Notes: generated by a model not told the origin, from the sequence alone. Positions 24,832-37,047 are shown, counted from the stretch's first letter. The stretch is 64,000 nucleotides of DNA from Acinetobacter sp. C32I (GCF_023702715.1 NZ_CP098480.1:3472001-3536000), one strand, 5' to 3'. Translations and numbers: made by a program.

Positions 24832-25310
24832 GTTAAGACTTCATCCAATAGAAAATGCTGCTGGGTTTCAGGCGTCACTCGATAGCATTGCTCGGTTTGA
24901 CCAAATAGGCGGTAGCGATTTAAGGCGATACGACGATAAGCAAAATCTCGGATGGTTTGAGGCACAACACGGGCATATTTCAAGCTGCGATAAGGGAAAT
25001 CCAGTCGCTGCATAATACGAACAAAGGCCGTCGATTCGGTATAACATTGACCATTTTCCAGTAAGACCATTGTTTCAAAATGATCAGTAGGAAGATGGCA
25101 ATAGGTGAGGAGTTGCTGTCCGATATTGGATTGCACTGAAACCAGTTTGAATTGGCAGTGTTGGTCATGCTTGATCATGAAATCTGCCCATGCTGAGCAC
25201 AGCACACACACGCCATCGAACAAGATAATATTATGGCTTTGAATCAGTTGCTCTAATTGATTTTGCATCATTGTTGTTCTAATCATCTGAATTGATTTTA
25301 TTGACTGCAA
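24828..25310 (-). CDS. DCC family thiol-disulfide oxidoreductase (DUF393)
   Basis: A 160-residue protein with the DxxCxxC motif in ILFDGVCVLCSAWADFMI, the defining element of the DUF393/DCC thioredoxin-like family, followed by FKLVSVQSNIGQQLL and the characteristic Y..R...RY.LFG region near the C-terminus. The start is uncertain: ATG at 25310, or two consecutive ATGs 13 to 14 codons later which give MMQNQLEQL; none has a good ribosome binding site. Operon with the DoxX-like gene. The katG terminator lies immediately upstream. Confidence 0.8.
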   Translation of the reverse strand: MQSIKSIQMIRTTMMQNQLEQLIQSHNIILFDGVCVLCSAWADFMIKHDQHCQFKLVSVQSNIGQQLLTYCHLPTDHFETMVLLENGQCYTESTAFVRIMQRLDFPYRSLKYARVVPQTIRDFAYRRIALNRYRLFGQTEQCYRVTPETQQHFLLDEVLT

Positions 25311-25337
25311 AAAAAGAAGACCCTTTGCAGGATCTTC
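25309..25337 (-). terminator. Terminator of katG
   Basis: On the minus strand GAAGATCC pairs with GGGTCTTC (one wobble) around TGCAAA and is followed by seven Ts. It overlaps the first codon of the DCC gene, which therefore needs its own promoter or readthrough. Confidence 0.8.
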
Positions 25338-25359
25338 ATCTTAAAGCTTATTTTAGGGC

Positions 25360-28195
<2,836 letters not shown>

Positions 28196-28645
28196 ATGAA
28201 AAAATTAGCATTGAGTTTCGGGTTATCTTTAACTGTTTTAGCAGGTTGTACTTCCATGCCACAAAAAGATGAGATTAAGGCAAATTCCTTGAAGGTTGAG
28301 TTTGTTGGGCAAGGTGCTTATGCAGTTGCGCCACAGCAGGGCACAGTGAGCCTATATGCCGTGGACAGTCAGATTGCAGATGTGCCTGCAACCTTGATTC
28401 AGCAGCAAAAAGTTCAAATCTCTCAAGTGCCATTTACAGTTGATTTTACTGTGCCTGCGGATCACCGTCAGCGCATTCAGCCGCCAGTCCGTGAGGATGC
28501 GCAAATCAAATATTATGTCACGTGGCAATCGGATGCCAAGAATTTAACTGGCAAAGATGCGATTGTGATTGATTATGATCGTCAATTTCCAAGCGTGACC
28601 TTGAATGGTGGCAAACAACAGATTTACCTGCGCTCAGCAAAATAA
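28196..28645 (+). CDS. Lipoprotein, YbaY/YscW-like
   Basis: A 149-residue lipoprotein. The signal peptide MKKLALSFGLSLTVLAGC ends in the lipobox LAGC at residues 15-18, so it should be lipidated; the residue after Cys is Thr, favouring the outer membrane. The mature part (VSLYAVDSQIADVPATLIQQQKVQ, VPFTVDFTVPAD, YYVTWQSDAKN) resembles the YbaY/YscW-type beta-sandwich with its L.D.s..D.pa..i pattern. The ATG at 28196 was chosen for the signal peptide; an upstream TTG frame adds 16 residues. Function unknown. Confidence 0.7.
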   Translation: MKKLALSFGLSLTVLAGCTSMPQKDEIKANSLKVEFVGQGAYAVAPQQGTVSLYAVDSQIADVPATLIQQQKVQISQVPFTVDFTVPADHRQRIQPPVREDAQIKYYVTWQSDAKNLTGKDAIVIDYDRQFPSVTLNGGKQQIYLRSAK

Positions 28646-28660
28646 GCCTATGTATTGAAG

Positions 28661-28695
28661 AAGGGCGATCTTGTTGAAAGTATCGCCCTTTTTTA
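28661..28695 (+). terminator. Terminator of YbaY-like gene
   Basis: AAGGGCGAT (28661-28669) pairs with ATCGCCCTT (28682-28690), followed by a run of Ts. Confidence 0.85.
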
Positions 28696-28723
28696 TGTTT
28701 GGTCTTAGATCACAATGTCTTGT

Positions 28724-31018
28724 TTAGACATTGAGCATACGATTGGATTTGACCATATCGGCAAGACCATGGGTTTTGAAATAATGTTCAAGCCAACTTT
28801 TAATCACCAGTGGATTGTTCATTTGCAGCACATCATCCAACAGTTTTTTGGCATCACTCATCGGCACATGACAAATCGCTTTGCGTACTCTGAGAATGTT
28901 GCTTGAGCTCATGGAAAGGGTATTAAAGCCCATTGCCATCAGTAGAATGGCTGACAATGGATCACCCGCCATTTCACCACAGACACTGACTGGTTTTTGA
29001 TGTTCGTGGCAGTCTTGTACCAAACGTTTTAAGGCACGTAATACCGATGGGTGGAAATGCGAGTAGACGTTGGCGACATGCGGATTGTTCCGATCGACTG
29101 CCAGTAAGTACTGGGTTAAATCGTTAGAACCCACCGAGAAGAAATCAACCAGTTCGGCAAACTCATCAATCTGTAACAGTACACTTGGTACTTCAACCAT
29201 AATCCCGATTTTAGGTTTGGTGATTTTGACTTGCTCTTCTTCTTGTACCGCAATCCAGTCACGTTCTAACAGATACAGCACTTCTTCGACTTCGCTGACA
29301 CTGGTCACCATTGGCAATAAGATATGCAAATTATTCAGACCAATACTGGCTTTCAGCATGGCACGAATTTGTGCAGAGAAAATTTCAGGATGATCAAGGG
29401 TAAAGCGTAAGCCACGCCAACCCAAAGCCGAGTTTTCTTCTTCGATACTGAAATAAGGCAAGTCTTTATCCGCACCAATATCGAGGGTACGCATAATCAC
29501 AGGTTTGTTGGCAAAATGGCTGAGCTGTTGGCGATAGATGGCGCGTTGTTCTTCTTCGCCTGGAAAGCGTTCACGTAGCATGAACGGAATTTCACTACGA
29601 TAGAGTCCTACACCTTTGGCGCCACGTTGTACACCACGAACCACATCAATCATCAAACCAGTATTGACGAATAAAGGAATTGACACGCCATCTGGGGTAA
29701 TTGCATCTTTGGTTTCGTATTGCTTCAAATCTTTGGCGATTTGCTCTTCTTCTTTTTGCACTTCTTTATAACGTTGACGTAGACGACGCGGTGGATTGAC
29801 GAAAACACGGCCTTGATAGGCATCCACAATCATTTCGATATCATCCAGCGTGGTAATCGGTAACTCGGTTACCCCGACCACGGTTGGAATGCCCAAGGCG
29901 CGTGCAACAATCACCATATGTGAGTTGGCCGCACCCTCAGAAGTGACAATCGCCGCAATATTATCCACGGGTAATTCCACCAAGGCTGCGGTGCTGATCT
30001 CTTCGCCAATCAAAATGCTGTCTGGGCTGAGTTCACGGTGACTGGTATCATTTTCTTGCAAGCAAGCCAAGATTCGACGCCCAAGATCTTTCAAATCAGA
30101 GACACGTTCGCGCAGGTAGTCATCTTCCATTTGGGCAAACAGTGCCACATGTTTGTCGATGACTTTGCGTACAGCCCCCTGTGCCCAACTGCCGACCCGA
30201 ATATGATCTTTAATTTCGCTCGGTAGTGCATTTTCATCTAGCATACGTAAGAACACGCTAAATAAGGCGCGTTCTTCTGACATGAGTGAATCTTGCATTT
30301 TGTCATCTAAAGATTGGATCTCAAGACGAACTGCTGCAATGGCTTGATCGAGTAATTCTAATTCATCGCTGATGTCTTCTGCTTCACGGTCAGGAATTGC
30401 AGCGAGATCAGCAGGGGGGTAAAGAACGATGGCACGACCTAAGGCCACACCGCCTGCACCCGACACGCCTTGGAAGGTTTTATAGCTGGGGCCATTGCTG
30501 GGTTTACGGAATACATCAATGTTGCCCACCGCATGTGCATGAGCGATCACACCAGAAAGCTGTGCGCACAAGGTCACTAAAAAGGATTCGGCCGCTTCAC
30601 TAAAATCTTGTGATTCTTTATTTTGAACCACTAATACACCCATCACCTTACGGCGATACATGACTGGAACGCCAAGGAAGGAGTTAAACAGCTCTTCACC
30701 TGTTTCAGGTAGATAAGCAAAGCGCTCATGTTTAGGGGCATTGTCGAGGTTGACGATTTCTTCACGTTGACCAACCAAGCCAACCAAACCTTCGCCGACA
30801 CTGAGTGATACCGTGCCAACCGCCTCGGGTTTTAATCCTTTAGAGGCCATCAACACGTAGCGACGATTACGTTCGTCCAATAAATAAATTGAACAGACAT
30901 CGACATGCATGGCATCGGCCACATGATTGACCATAATGTCCAAGGAATCATGCAAACTGACGGACGCATTGATTTCTTGCACAATGCGTCTAAGCGTGTC
31001 GAGTTGCATGTTTGACAT
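28724..31018 (-). CDS. ptsP: Phosphoenolpyruvate-protein phosphotransferase PtsP (EI-Ntr)
   Basis: A 764-residue enzyme I of the nitrogen phosphotransferase system, passing phosphate from PEP to NPr and then EIIA-Ntr. An N-terminal GAF domain (residues about 1-170, including CSIYLLDERNRRYVLMASKGL) is followed by the EI domain with the phosphorylated His in SEGAANSHMVIVARALGIPTVVG, the TIM-barrel signature VDFFSVGSNDLTQYLLAVDRNN and the active-site Cys in VCGEMAGDP. It follows rppH by 93 bases on the same strand, as in E. coli. The chain is full length. Confidence 0.97.
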   Translation of the reverse strand: MSNMQLDTLRRIVQEINASVSLHDSLDIMVNHVADAMHVDVCSIYLLDERNRRYVLMASKGLKPEAVGTVSLSVGEGLVGLVGQREEIVNLDNAPKHERFAYLPETGEELFNSFLGVPVMYRRKVMGVLVVQNKESQDFSEAAESFLVTLCAQLSGVIAHAHAVGNIDVFRKPSNGPSYKTFQGVSGAGGVALGRAIVLYPPADLAAIPDREAEDISDELELLDQAIAAVRLEIQSLDDKMQDSLMSEERALFSVFLRMLDENALPSEIKDHIRVGSWAQGAVRKVIDKHVALFAQMEDDYLRERVSDLKDLGRRILACLQENDTSHRELSPDSILIGEEISTAALVELPVDNIAAIVTSEGAANSHMVIVARALGIPTVVGVTELPITTLDDIEMIVDAYQGRVFVNPPRRLRQRYKEVQKEEEQIAKDLKQYETKDAITPDGVSIPLFVNTGLMIDVVRGVQRGAKGVGLYRSEIPFMLRERFPGEEEQRAIYRQQLSHFANKPVIMRTLDIGADKDLPYFSIEEENSALGWRGLRFTLDHPEIFSAQIRAMLKASIGLNNLHILLPMVTSVSEVEEVLYLLERDWIAVQEEEQVKITKPKIGIMVEVPSVLLQIDEFAELVDFFSVGSNDLTQYLLAVDRNNPHVANVYSHFHPSVLRALKRLVQDCHEHQKPVSVCGEMAGDPLSAILLMAMGFNTLSMSSSNILRVRKAICHVPMSDAKKLLDDVLQMNNPLVIKSWLEHYFKTHGLADMVKSNRMLNV

Positions 31019-31111
31019 GGATGTTTACTCCAATTTATTGAATCGTTATAGGCCTAGTTATAACAGCTCTATTGTCAAAAATCATTGCTTAAAGTGATGA
31101 TTCTTTGACAA

Positions 31112-31588
31112 TTAACGCTGAGGTAGTTGTAAACATAATTCCATCATGGCTTTACGGTAAACATCACGTTTGAAGTTGACCACTTGACCCAATGGGTACC
31201 AGTAACTCACCCATTGCCATTCATCGAACTCGGGTGGGTCTGATAGGTTTAACTGAATATGATGCGGCGAGGCCGTTAACTTCAGTAAAAACCATTTTTG
31301 CTTTTGTCCAATACATACCGGATCTGAATCTGACCGAATGTACCGATGTGGCAAACGATAACGCAGCCAACCTTTTGTTTGCGCTATAATTTGGACGTGT
31401 TCGGGCAATAAACCGACTTCTTCTCTCAGTTCACGAAAAAGTGCCTGCTCAGGGGTTTCACCAAATTGGATCCCTCCTTGTGGAAATTGCCAAGCATTGT
31501 GACCAATGCGTTTTGCCCATAAAACTTGTCCGTCATCGTTTGCCAAAATGATCCCGACGTTGGGTCGGAAACCTTCTGAGTCGATCAT
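31112..31588 (-). CDS. rppH: RNA pyrophosphohydrolase RppH
   Basis: A 158-residue Nudix hydrolase that removes pyrophosphate from the 5' end of mRNAs and so opens them to RNase [18 protein letters not shown] is the canonical N-terminus, and the Nudix box is [23 protein letters not shown]. The frame is open 27 codons further upstream, but the ATG at 31588 has AGGT at suitable spacing and fits the family. It begins the rppH-ptsP operon and is divergent from a HAD gene. Confidence 0.95.
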   Translation of the reverse strand: MIDSEGFRPNVGIILANDDGQVLWAKRIGHNAWQFPQGGIQFGETPEQALFRELREEVGLLPEHVQIIAQTKGWLRYRLPHRYIRSDSDPVCIGQKQKWFLLKLTASPHHIQLNLSDPPEFDEWQWVSYWYPLGQVVNFKRDVYRKAMMELCLQLPQR

Positions 31589-31772
31589 TTGGCTACCTAA
31601 ATTTTGTCTATATCGTTGACTTTGATCTCGGGGACAGTCACTCTTCTTGTCCAACTCGAAAAAGGTCAAAGTAAAATGTTTAAAAATTGCTATGATCTTA
31701 ACGAATTTCTATCGACTAGCGGAGATAGATTTACATTTTTTTTCTTAATTTTCAGTTTAAACGAGAAATTCT

Positions 31773-32423
31773 ATGCAATTGGCTTTGTTTGATTTAGATC
31801 ATACGCTGTTAAATACCGATTCTGACCATTCTTGGGGAGAGTTTTTGGTCAATGAGGCTTTGGTTGATCCAGTTCATCATCGCCAAATGAATGACAAGTT
31901 TTATGAAGACTATAAAGCAGGGCAGCTTGACCCGATTGCCTATAATGAGTTTGTATTCGAATTCCTGACCAAACACGACAATGCCTATTTAACTGAGTTA
32001 CATCAGTTGTTTATGCAGAAAGTCATTCGTCCGCAGATGCGACCTAAAGGCTTCGATGCGATTAAAAAGCATCAAGATCTTGGTCATGCCATTGTTGGCA
32101 TTACCGCCACCAGTGACTTTATTACTGCACCGATTTTCCGTGAATTTGGCATTACCGAGATTATTGCCACCAATGCAGAAGTGGTGGATGGACAATATAC
32201 GGGCAAGGTCACAGGGATTCCATGCTATCAAAAAGGCAAGCTTGCGCGTCTGGATCAGTGGTTGGCTGGTCGGTCCGTGTCTGAGTCATGGGCCTATTCT
32301 GATTCAATCAATGATCGTTTCTTGCTTGAATATGCCACCCATGCGATTGCGGTCAATCCAGATGATCGTTTAGAAAAGCTAGCGCAACAGCAGGCTTGGG
32401 ACATTCAAGACTGGTCGATTTAA
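31773..32423 (+). CDS. HAD-IB family hydrolase (SerB-like)
   Basis: A 216-residue phosphatase with motif I FDLDHTLLNTDSD, motif II GITATSDFI, the Lys in QKGKLARLDQWL and motif III AYSDSINDRFLLEYA. The arrangement matches the SerB/CicA-like HAD-IB group often found beside rppH. The substrate is not known; a phosphoserine-type or lipid phosphate is possible. Its promoter region (31589-31772) is shared with rppH. Confidence 0.9.
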   Translation: MQLALFDLDHTLLNTDSDHSWGEFLVNEALVDPVHHRQMNDKFYEDYKAGQLDPIAYNEFVFEFLTKHDNAYLTELHQLFMQKVIRPQMRPKGFDAIKKHQDLGHAIVGITATSDFITAPIFREFGITEIIATNAEVVDGQYTGKVTGIPCYQKGKLARLDQWLAGRSVSESWAYSDSINDRFLLEYATHAIAVNPDDRLEKLAQQQAWDIQDWSI

Positions 32424-32561
32424 GGTTTTGATTTGCTGCCAAATATGTTCTGATGAAATGGAATATTTGGCAGTGGTCTAATCATGCTAAAAAATTAAAA
32501 AAATCATTATCCTATTCACTCAAATTATTGCTATAACACTACTGGATTTATAGGGGGTGTT

Positions 32562-33995
32562 ATGACAAAACAACAAATCAAATTACCAAAACAACTCTGG
32601 ACCGCAGAGAGTATTGATCTCACACGACATAGCTATCAAGGCAAGTTATTGAGCAAAAGCGAAGGCTTTCAATTAGGTAAGACACAACGAAAAAAAGTTC
32701 CACGTGAAAACTTGGCTCAACTTTCAGTACGTCCCAAAGGTACCACTGCGTTAACGCTTTATGATTGGAGCAATCAAGGACGCCTAGTACAATTACAGCC
32801 GATTCGTGCCAAGCGGATGAGTGTCTCGCCGTTTACGTTCTATCGTGGTATGCCCGCGCTAATGCTGTTTGACCAAGTATGGGAACAACACAATTCAGGC
32901 TTGTTTCAGCAAATTTGTGGCGATTGCCATTTAAGCAACTTTGGCGGTTTTGCCAGCCCTGAACGTAACCTGTTATTTGGAATCAATGACTTTGATGAAA
33001 CCTTGGTTGCACCATTTGAGTGGGATTTAAAACGTCTGGTGACCAGTTTTGTGATTGCGGCCAAAGACATTGGCTTGGGAGAGCGCAGCGGCTTAAAAGC
33101 CATTAAAACCATGCTGAATAGCTATCGCAAACACTTACTTGAAAATATGGCCTTATCCCCATTGCAAGTTTGGTATGAAAAGGTTGATGCCACTACTTTA
33201 TTAGAAAATACCGAATGTCGAAAACTGAGAAAGAAACGTGCCAAGCATTTGGATTCAGCCCAAAAGCGCAATGCACATTCGGTGTTACCTAAGCTGACTC
33301 AACAAGATGGTGAAACAGGGTTTCGGCATTTTATTGATGATGCTCCTTTACTGTGGCACCCCAAGGCAGATGAACCCTTTGCTGAACAGGTCGATGAGTT
33401 TTTTCAACGCTATCGTAACTCATTGAAATACGACCGACAGGTATTGTTTGATCGTTATCAACGCACCGATGTGGCAATCAAAGTGGTGGGGGTTGGCAGT
33501 GTTGGAACCCGCTCAGCAATTGCCTTATTTGAAGATGCAGACCGTGAACCGCTGATCTTACAAATGAAAGAAGCCAATCCGTCTATTCTTAGTCCGCTGT
33601 TTAAAGACAAGGTTGCGCATGAAGGCGAGCGGGTGATTCATGGTCAGCAATTAATGCAAGCGGCCAGCGATATCTTCTTGGGTTTTTCCAACTTAAAACA
33701 AGATTTTCATGTTCGACAGTTACGAGATATGAAAATTTCAGTTGATCTTGCCGATATGGATGATGAATATTTCTATGAATATGCGGAAAGTTGTGGTCTC
33801 GCTTTAGCCCATGCGCATGCTAAAGCCGGCAATGCGGATGTATTGATGGGGTATTTAGGCGAAGGCAGTACGATCGTTGAGGTTTTACAGGATTATGCGA
33901 TCCAGTCAGCTGAGCGTAATTTAAATGACTATCAGCAATTCATGAATGCCGTAGCGGATGGTCAGATTCAGCTCGCTGGCGATGATGCCCTTTAA
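32562..33995 (+). CDS. DUF2252 family protein
   Basis: A 477-residue protein with the family hallmarks CGDCHLSNFGGFASPERNLLFGINDFDET and PFEWDLKRLVTSFVIAA (residues about 120-175) and the later HAHAKAGNADVLMGYLG. The HxxNFG and DFD motifs recall the catalytic loop and metal motif of aminoglycoside-phosphotransferase-like kinases, to which DUF2252 is thought to be related. No substrate is known. It is the first of three same-strand genes; the Spo0M-like gene follows 57 bases later. A ribosome binding site GGGGG lies close before the ATG. Confidence 0.85.
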   Translation: MTKQQIKLPKQLWTAESIDLTRHSYQGKLLSKSEGFQLGKTQRKKVPRENLAQLSVRPKGTTALTLYDWSNQGRLVQLQPIRAKRMSVSPFTFYRGMPALMLFDQVWEQHNSGLFQQICGDCHLSNFGGFASPERNLLFGINDFDETLVAPFEWDLKRLVTSFVIAAKDIGLGERSGLKAIKTMLNSYRKHLLENMALSPLQVWYEKVDATTLLENTECRKLRKKRAKHLDSAQKRNAHSVLPKLTQQDGETGFRHFIDDAPLLWHPKADEPFAEQVDEFFQRYRNSLKYDRQVLFDRYQRTDVAIKVVGVGSVGTRSAIALFEDADREPLILQMKEANPSILSPLFKDKVAHEGERVIHGQQLMQAASDIFLGFSNLKQDFHVRQLRDMKISVDLADMDDEYFYEYAESCGLALAHAHAKAGNADVLMGYLGEGSTIVEVLQDYAIQSAERNLNDYQQFMNAVADGQIQLAGDDAL

Positions 33996-34052
33996 TAATA
34001 GGTCTGTTTGGACAGACATAAAAATAGTGATGATTTGAGAGAAAAAACACAA

Positions 34053-34799
34053 ATGTTTAGCAAAATTATGTCAGGCTTAGGCCTGCAAGGTGTCACGCTG
34101 GAAACCCGTTTGTTTAATTCAACCTTACAAGCAGGGGAGACACTACGCGGTGAGATTAACTTTAAAGGAGGCTCAACCGATAAAGAAATTAAAGGCCTCT
34201 ATCTGCAATTAATGACCATGGCGGAGGTAGAGTCCGGCGATCATGAATTTAATCAGCCTTTGGTTTTGGATCAATGGTTAATCAGTGCTAATTTTTCATT
34301 GCCAGCAAATCAATCGCACAATATTCCTTTCACCATGGAAATCCCACATGAAACACCGATTACCGAAGTTTCTTGCCGTCGTAACGGAACACGGGTCTGG
34401 ATCAATACCCGTCTGGATGTAGATTGGGGCGTGGATGCAACGGATCGTGATTATTTAAGCGTCCTGCCAACACCTGCCATGCACATGTTTTTACAAGCCA
34501 TGCAGCAATGTGGATTTGTATTATCCACTGTGGATGTGGAAAAAGGCCAACTGACTGCACATAACTTTAGATCGACCATTGGCTGCTACCAAGAACTTGA
34601 ATTTGTCTCTTCGAGCCTATTCAGTGGTTTCAATGAAGTGGAAGTATCTTTTGTGGCTGAACCACACCAAACCCATGTCATGCTTGAGGTTGATCGCCGT
34701 CACCGCTCAGATCAATTATTGTCGATGACGATTCCACACCACCTCTTGGATGTTCAGCAAATGGCGCAGCAAATTCGCCATTTATTGCAGATCAAATAA
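34053..34799 (+). CDS. Spo0M/SpoOM-family arrestin-like protein
   Basis: A 248-residue protein. MFSKIMSGLGLQGVTLETRLFNSTLQAGETLRGEINFKGGSTDKEIKGLYLQLMT is typical of the Spo0M (PF07070) family, two arrestin-like beta-sandwich domains with the G-x-V-xG.I...GG pattern. Known from Bacillus sporulation control, but widespread in non-sporing bacteria with unclear role. A TTG at 34008 would add 15 residues; the ATG at 34053 fits the family N-terminus. It lies in the DUF2252 group and ends at the terminator 34808-34835. Confidence 0.85.
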   Translation: MFSKIMSGLGLQGVTLETRLFNSTLQAGETLRGEINFKGGSTDKEIKGLYLQLMTMAEVESGDHEFNQPLVLDQWLISANFSLPANQSHNIPFTMEIPHETPITEVSCRRNGTRVWINTRLDVDWGVDATDRDYLSVLPTPAMHMFLQAMQQCGFVLSTVDVEKGQLTAHNFRSTIGCYQELEFVSSSLFSGFNEVEVSFVAEPHQTHVMLEVDRRHRSDQLLSMTIPHHLLDVQQMAQQIRHLLQIK

Positions 34800-34807
34800 T
34801 CTTGATT

Positions 34808-34835
34808 AAACCTCCCTATTGGGAGGTTTTTTTTG
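34808..34835 (+). terminator. Terminator of the DUF2252-Spo0M unit
   Basis: AAACCTCCC-TATT-GGGAGGTTT followed by a run of eight Ts. Confidence 0.9.
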
Positions 34836-34872
34836 TCATATTAATGTCATCATTTATTTTTAAGATCACTGT

Positions 34873-35658
34873 ATGAAAATAAAAATAAATCAGGAAGCAC
34901 AGACTTCTATTTCAATCGATGCATTACTGCAATTAAAACGACAACAGCCCATGATCAAAATACGATGGATCGCGCTCCCGCTCTTCGTCTTGATCTTAAT
35001 GTACAGTTGGCAGCAACAGTTTTTTACCGCATGGGTCATTTTGCCCTTTGTGTGGGCAGTGATAGTGCTGAATCTTGCCTTGCTTGCGCGTTCTAAATCT
35101 AAAAAATTACAAAAGATTGAGCAATTCAAATTCGATCCGATTTTTTGGAATAAATTCAGATTCTATTATCCAGAACTGGGGCTAAAACAACGGCAATTGA
35201 TCGAAGCTGGATTTAAGGATTATTTGGCATTGCATGTTATGCAAAAACAGGCCTATGCCATGCCTTCGCATGCAGTTGATTCGTTATGGCATGTCATGCT
35301 GGAATTTCCAATGCAGTACCAAGATTTATGTGAACAGCTTATCGGTCGGCAGTTACATCATCGTCCCTATGATGCCAGTACAACGTCCACGCAGCAAACA
35401 CAACAGTTATTTGCGGCGTGGCGAAACAGTTGTGGTTTACATGCCTATCAGCCAAGAAATACCACGTTGTTGCCGAGATTATTTGCCATTGATCAGGCCT
35501 TAAACTGGCAGGATGGGCAGTATTTTAATTTAGAATTGATGACCAAGGATTATGCGCAATATATGCAGGCACAATCTTCGTCATCCTCTTCAAGTTGCAG
35601 CAGTAGTAGCAATAGCTGTAGTAGTTGCAGCAGTTGTGGTGGCGGTGGGGGAGACTAA
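34873..35658 (+). CDS. GRDP-like protein with Ser/Cys/Gly-rich tail
   Basis: A 261-residue protein. Two adjacent hydrophobic segments (about residues 32-68) anchor it in the membrane. The soluble part contains PSHAVDSLWHVMLEFPMQYQDLCEQLIGRQLHHRPYD (about residues 136-172), matching the conserved D-WH-hl..p..Y...C....g..l.H.p pattern of glycine-rich-domain (GRDP) proteins. The last 28 residues are almost only Ser with four Cys and then five Gly and Asp, as in other bacterial members. Function unknown. The tail is encoded by mixed Ser codons and is not a simple codon repeat. Confidence 0.65.
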   Translation: MKIKINQEAQTSISIDALLQLKRQQPMIKIRWIALPLFVLILMYSWQQQFFTAWVILPFVWAVIVLNLALLARSKSKKLQKIEQFKFDPIFWNKFRFYYPELGLKQRQLIEAGFKDYLALHVMQKQAYAMPSHAVDSLWHVMLEFPMQYQDLCEQLIGRQLHHRPYDASTTSTQQTQQLFAAWRNSCGLHAYQPRNTTLLPRLFAIDQALNWQDGQYFNLELMTKDYAQYMQAQSSSSSSSCSSSSNSCSSCSSCGGGGGD

Positions 35659-35666
35659 TCCTGAGA

Positions 35667-36530
35667 TTAACCGACATGCATCATACGGATCAATTCCTCA
35701 GCCGCTTTAGACTGAATTCGTGCAGGATGCCAAACCATACCGAGTTGACGCTGCATATCCAGTTTTAAATCGAGCTGTTTTAAATCCTGATTGACCAAGG
35801 TTTTTGGCAACACTGACCAGCCGAGACCAATTGAGACCAACATTCGAATGGATTCCAAAGGGTTGTTGCTCATCGTGATTTTCGGTTTTAAGCCATTCCG
35901 CTCAAATTCAGACAAAGTGATCTGACTGGTATAGGTTTGTGCAGCAGGTAACAAACTTGGGTAGCTAATCAGGTCTTCAAGTTTGAGTTGGGGTTGCTGT
36001 GCCAAAGGGTGGAAGGGCGCAGCCACAAACACCAATGGATCATTCCAGATGGTCACATAATTCAGTCGATCATCCCCAGCTGGCGGTAAGGTTAAAAATG
36101 CCAGTTCCAGCTCACCGGCCAAAACCAGTTCATGGGCTTGTTCTGAATCGACAAAATGCACATCCAAGGTCACTTGAGGATAATGCTGCACAAAGTTTTT
36201 CAGCGGTTCAGCCAAATGATGCAAACCGATATGATGACTGGTACCAATCTTTAAACGGCCTTGCACCTGCGCTTGTTCATGACTCAAGGTATGATGAATT
36301 TCCCCTAATTCATTCAGCCAAGTCCGGACTTTAGGTAATAGAGAATGTGCGGCATGAGTAGGTTGAATGCCCCGGCCGGCAGATTCAAACAGTTTGACCC
36401 CGAAGTAGTCTTCTAGGCTATGAATCCGCTTCGTGACTGCGGGTTGGGTAATAAATAATTGTTCTGCTGCGATAGAAATTGAACCGGTTTCCATGACTTT
36501 AACAAATGCTTCAAAAGCAGCGAGATTCAT
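35667..36530 (-). CDS. LysR family transcriptional regulator
   Basis: A 287-residue LysR protein with helix-turn-helix NLAAFEAFVKVMETGSISIAAEQLFITQPAVTKRIHSLEDYFGVKLFES (residues 2-50) and a CysB/CbbR-type effector domain (LKIGTSHHIGLHHLAEPL...). It begins 21 bases after the DUF2061 gene and may share its promoter, which carries a Fur-like box. It is divergent from leuC beyond that gene; whether it controls leucine synthesis is not known. Confidence 0.85.
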   Translation of the reverse strand: MNLAAFEAFVKVMETGSISIAAEQLFITQPAVTKRIHSLEDYFGVKLFESAGRGIQPTHAAHSLLPKVRTWLNELGEIHHTLSHEQAQVQGRLKIGTSHHIGLHHLAEPLKNFVQHYPQVTLDVHFVDSEQAHELVLAGELELAFLTLPPAGDDRLNYVTIWNDPLVFVAAPFHPLAQQPQLKLEDLISYPSLLPAAQTYTSQITLSEFERNGLKPKITMSNNPLESIRMLVSIGLGWSVLPKTLVNQDLKQLDLKLDMQRQLGMVWHPARIQSKAAEELIRMMHVG

Positions 36531-36551
36531 ACAAGAGTATCCAAAGAAATT

Positions 36552-36791
36552 TTAAAGCTGTTGAGTATCTTTATTTAATTTAAATTCGAAATGATTCCAA
36601 ATTTTCTCATGAAAGAAAAAAGCAAATGCTTGTACGGTTGGTTCAAGCAAACTTAAGGTTGCTGCAATCCAGAAGTTTCCTGTGATCACATAAGCAACCA
36701 TCATTGCAACACTAATATGCACAATATAATAACTTAAAGTTTTTTTAAAAGTTCGGCGATTGTTATGTACAAATTTTTGAATACGAGTCAT
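36552..36791 (-). CDS. DUF2061 small membrane protein
   Basis: A 79-residue protein with two hydrophobic helices. KKTLSYYIVHISVAMMVAYVITGNFWIAATLSLLEPTVQAFAFFFHEKIWNHFEF carries the DUF2061 signature K(T/S).sy..vh......a...tG.......i.l.e......y..HE..W. Function unknown. Start at 36791 with AAGG upstream. A Fur-like box lies 29 bases before the start codon, so iron-dependent repression of this gene and of the LysR gene behind it is plausible. Confidence 0.8.
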   Translation of the reverse strand: MTRIQKFVHNNRRTFKKTLSYYIVHISVAMMVAYVITGNFWIAATLSLLEPTVQAFAFFFHEKIWNHFEFKLNKDTQQL

Positions 36792-36819
36792 GGGGATGCC
36801 CTTAAGAAGCTCTATTAAC

Positions 36820-36838
36820 GTAAATAATAATCATTATC
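36820..36838. promoter_or_regulatory. Fur-box-like operator
   Basis: GTAAATAATAATCATTATC matches the Fur consensus GATAATGATAATCATTATC at 16 of 19 positions, with the right half perfect. It lies upstream of the DUF2061-LysR pair on the minus strand. Confidence 0.6.
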
Positions 36839-37047
36839 GAATAAAATGTAAAAAAGAAATTTCAATTTAGGACGATTGGATTTATAAATCGTGAAACGAT
36901 TGATTTAAATAAACAGTTCAAAGCCAGAGTACATATGAAATCTGCTCAGCTAAGATGATTTAAATTTTTTTAATTTAATGAGATGATCAAGATCTAAAAT
37001 TTGAATTTATCATTCCTAAAAGTTTTTTAATTTATAAAAATGATAAA

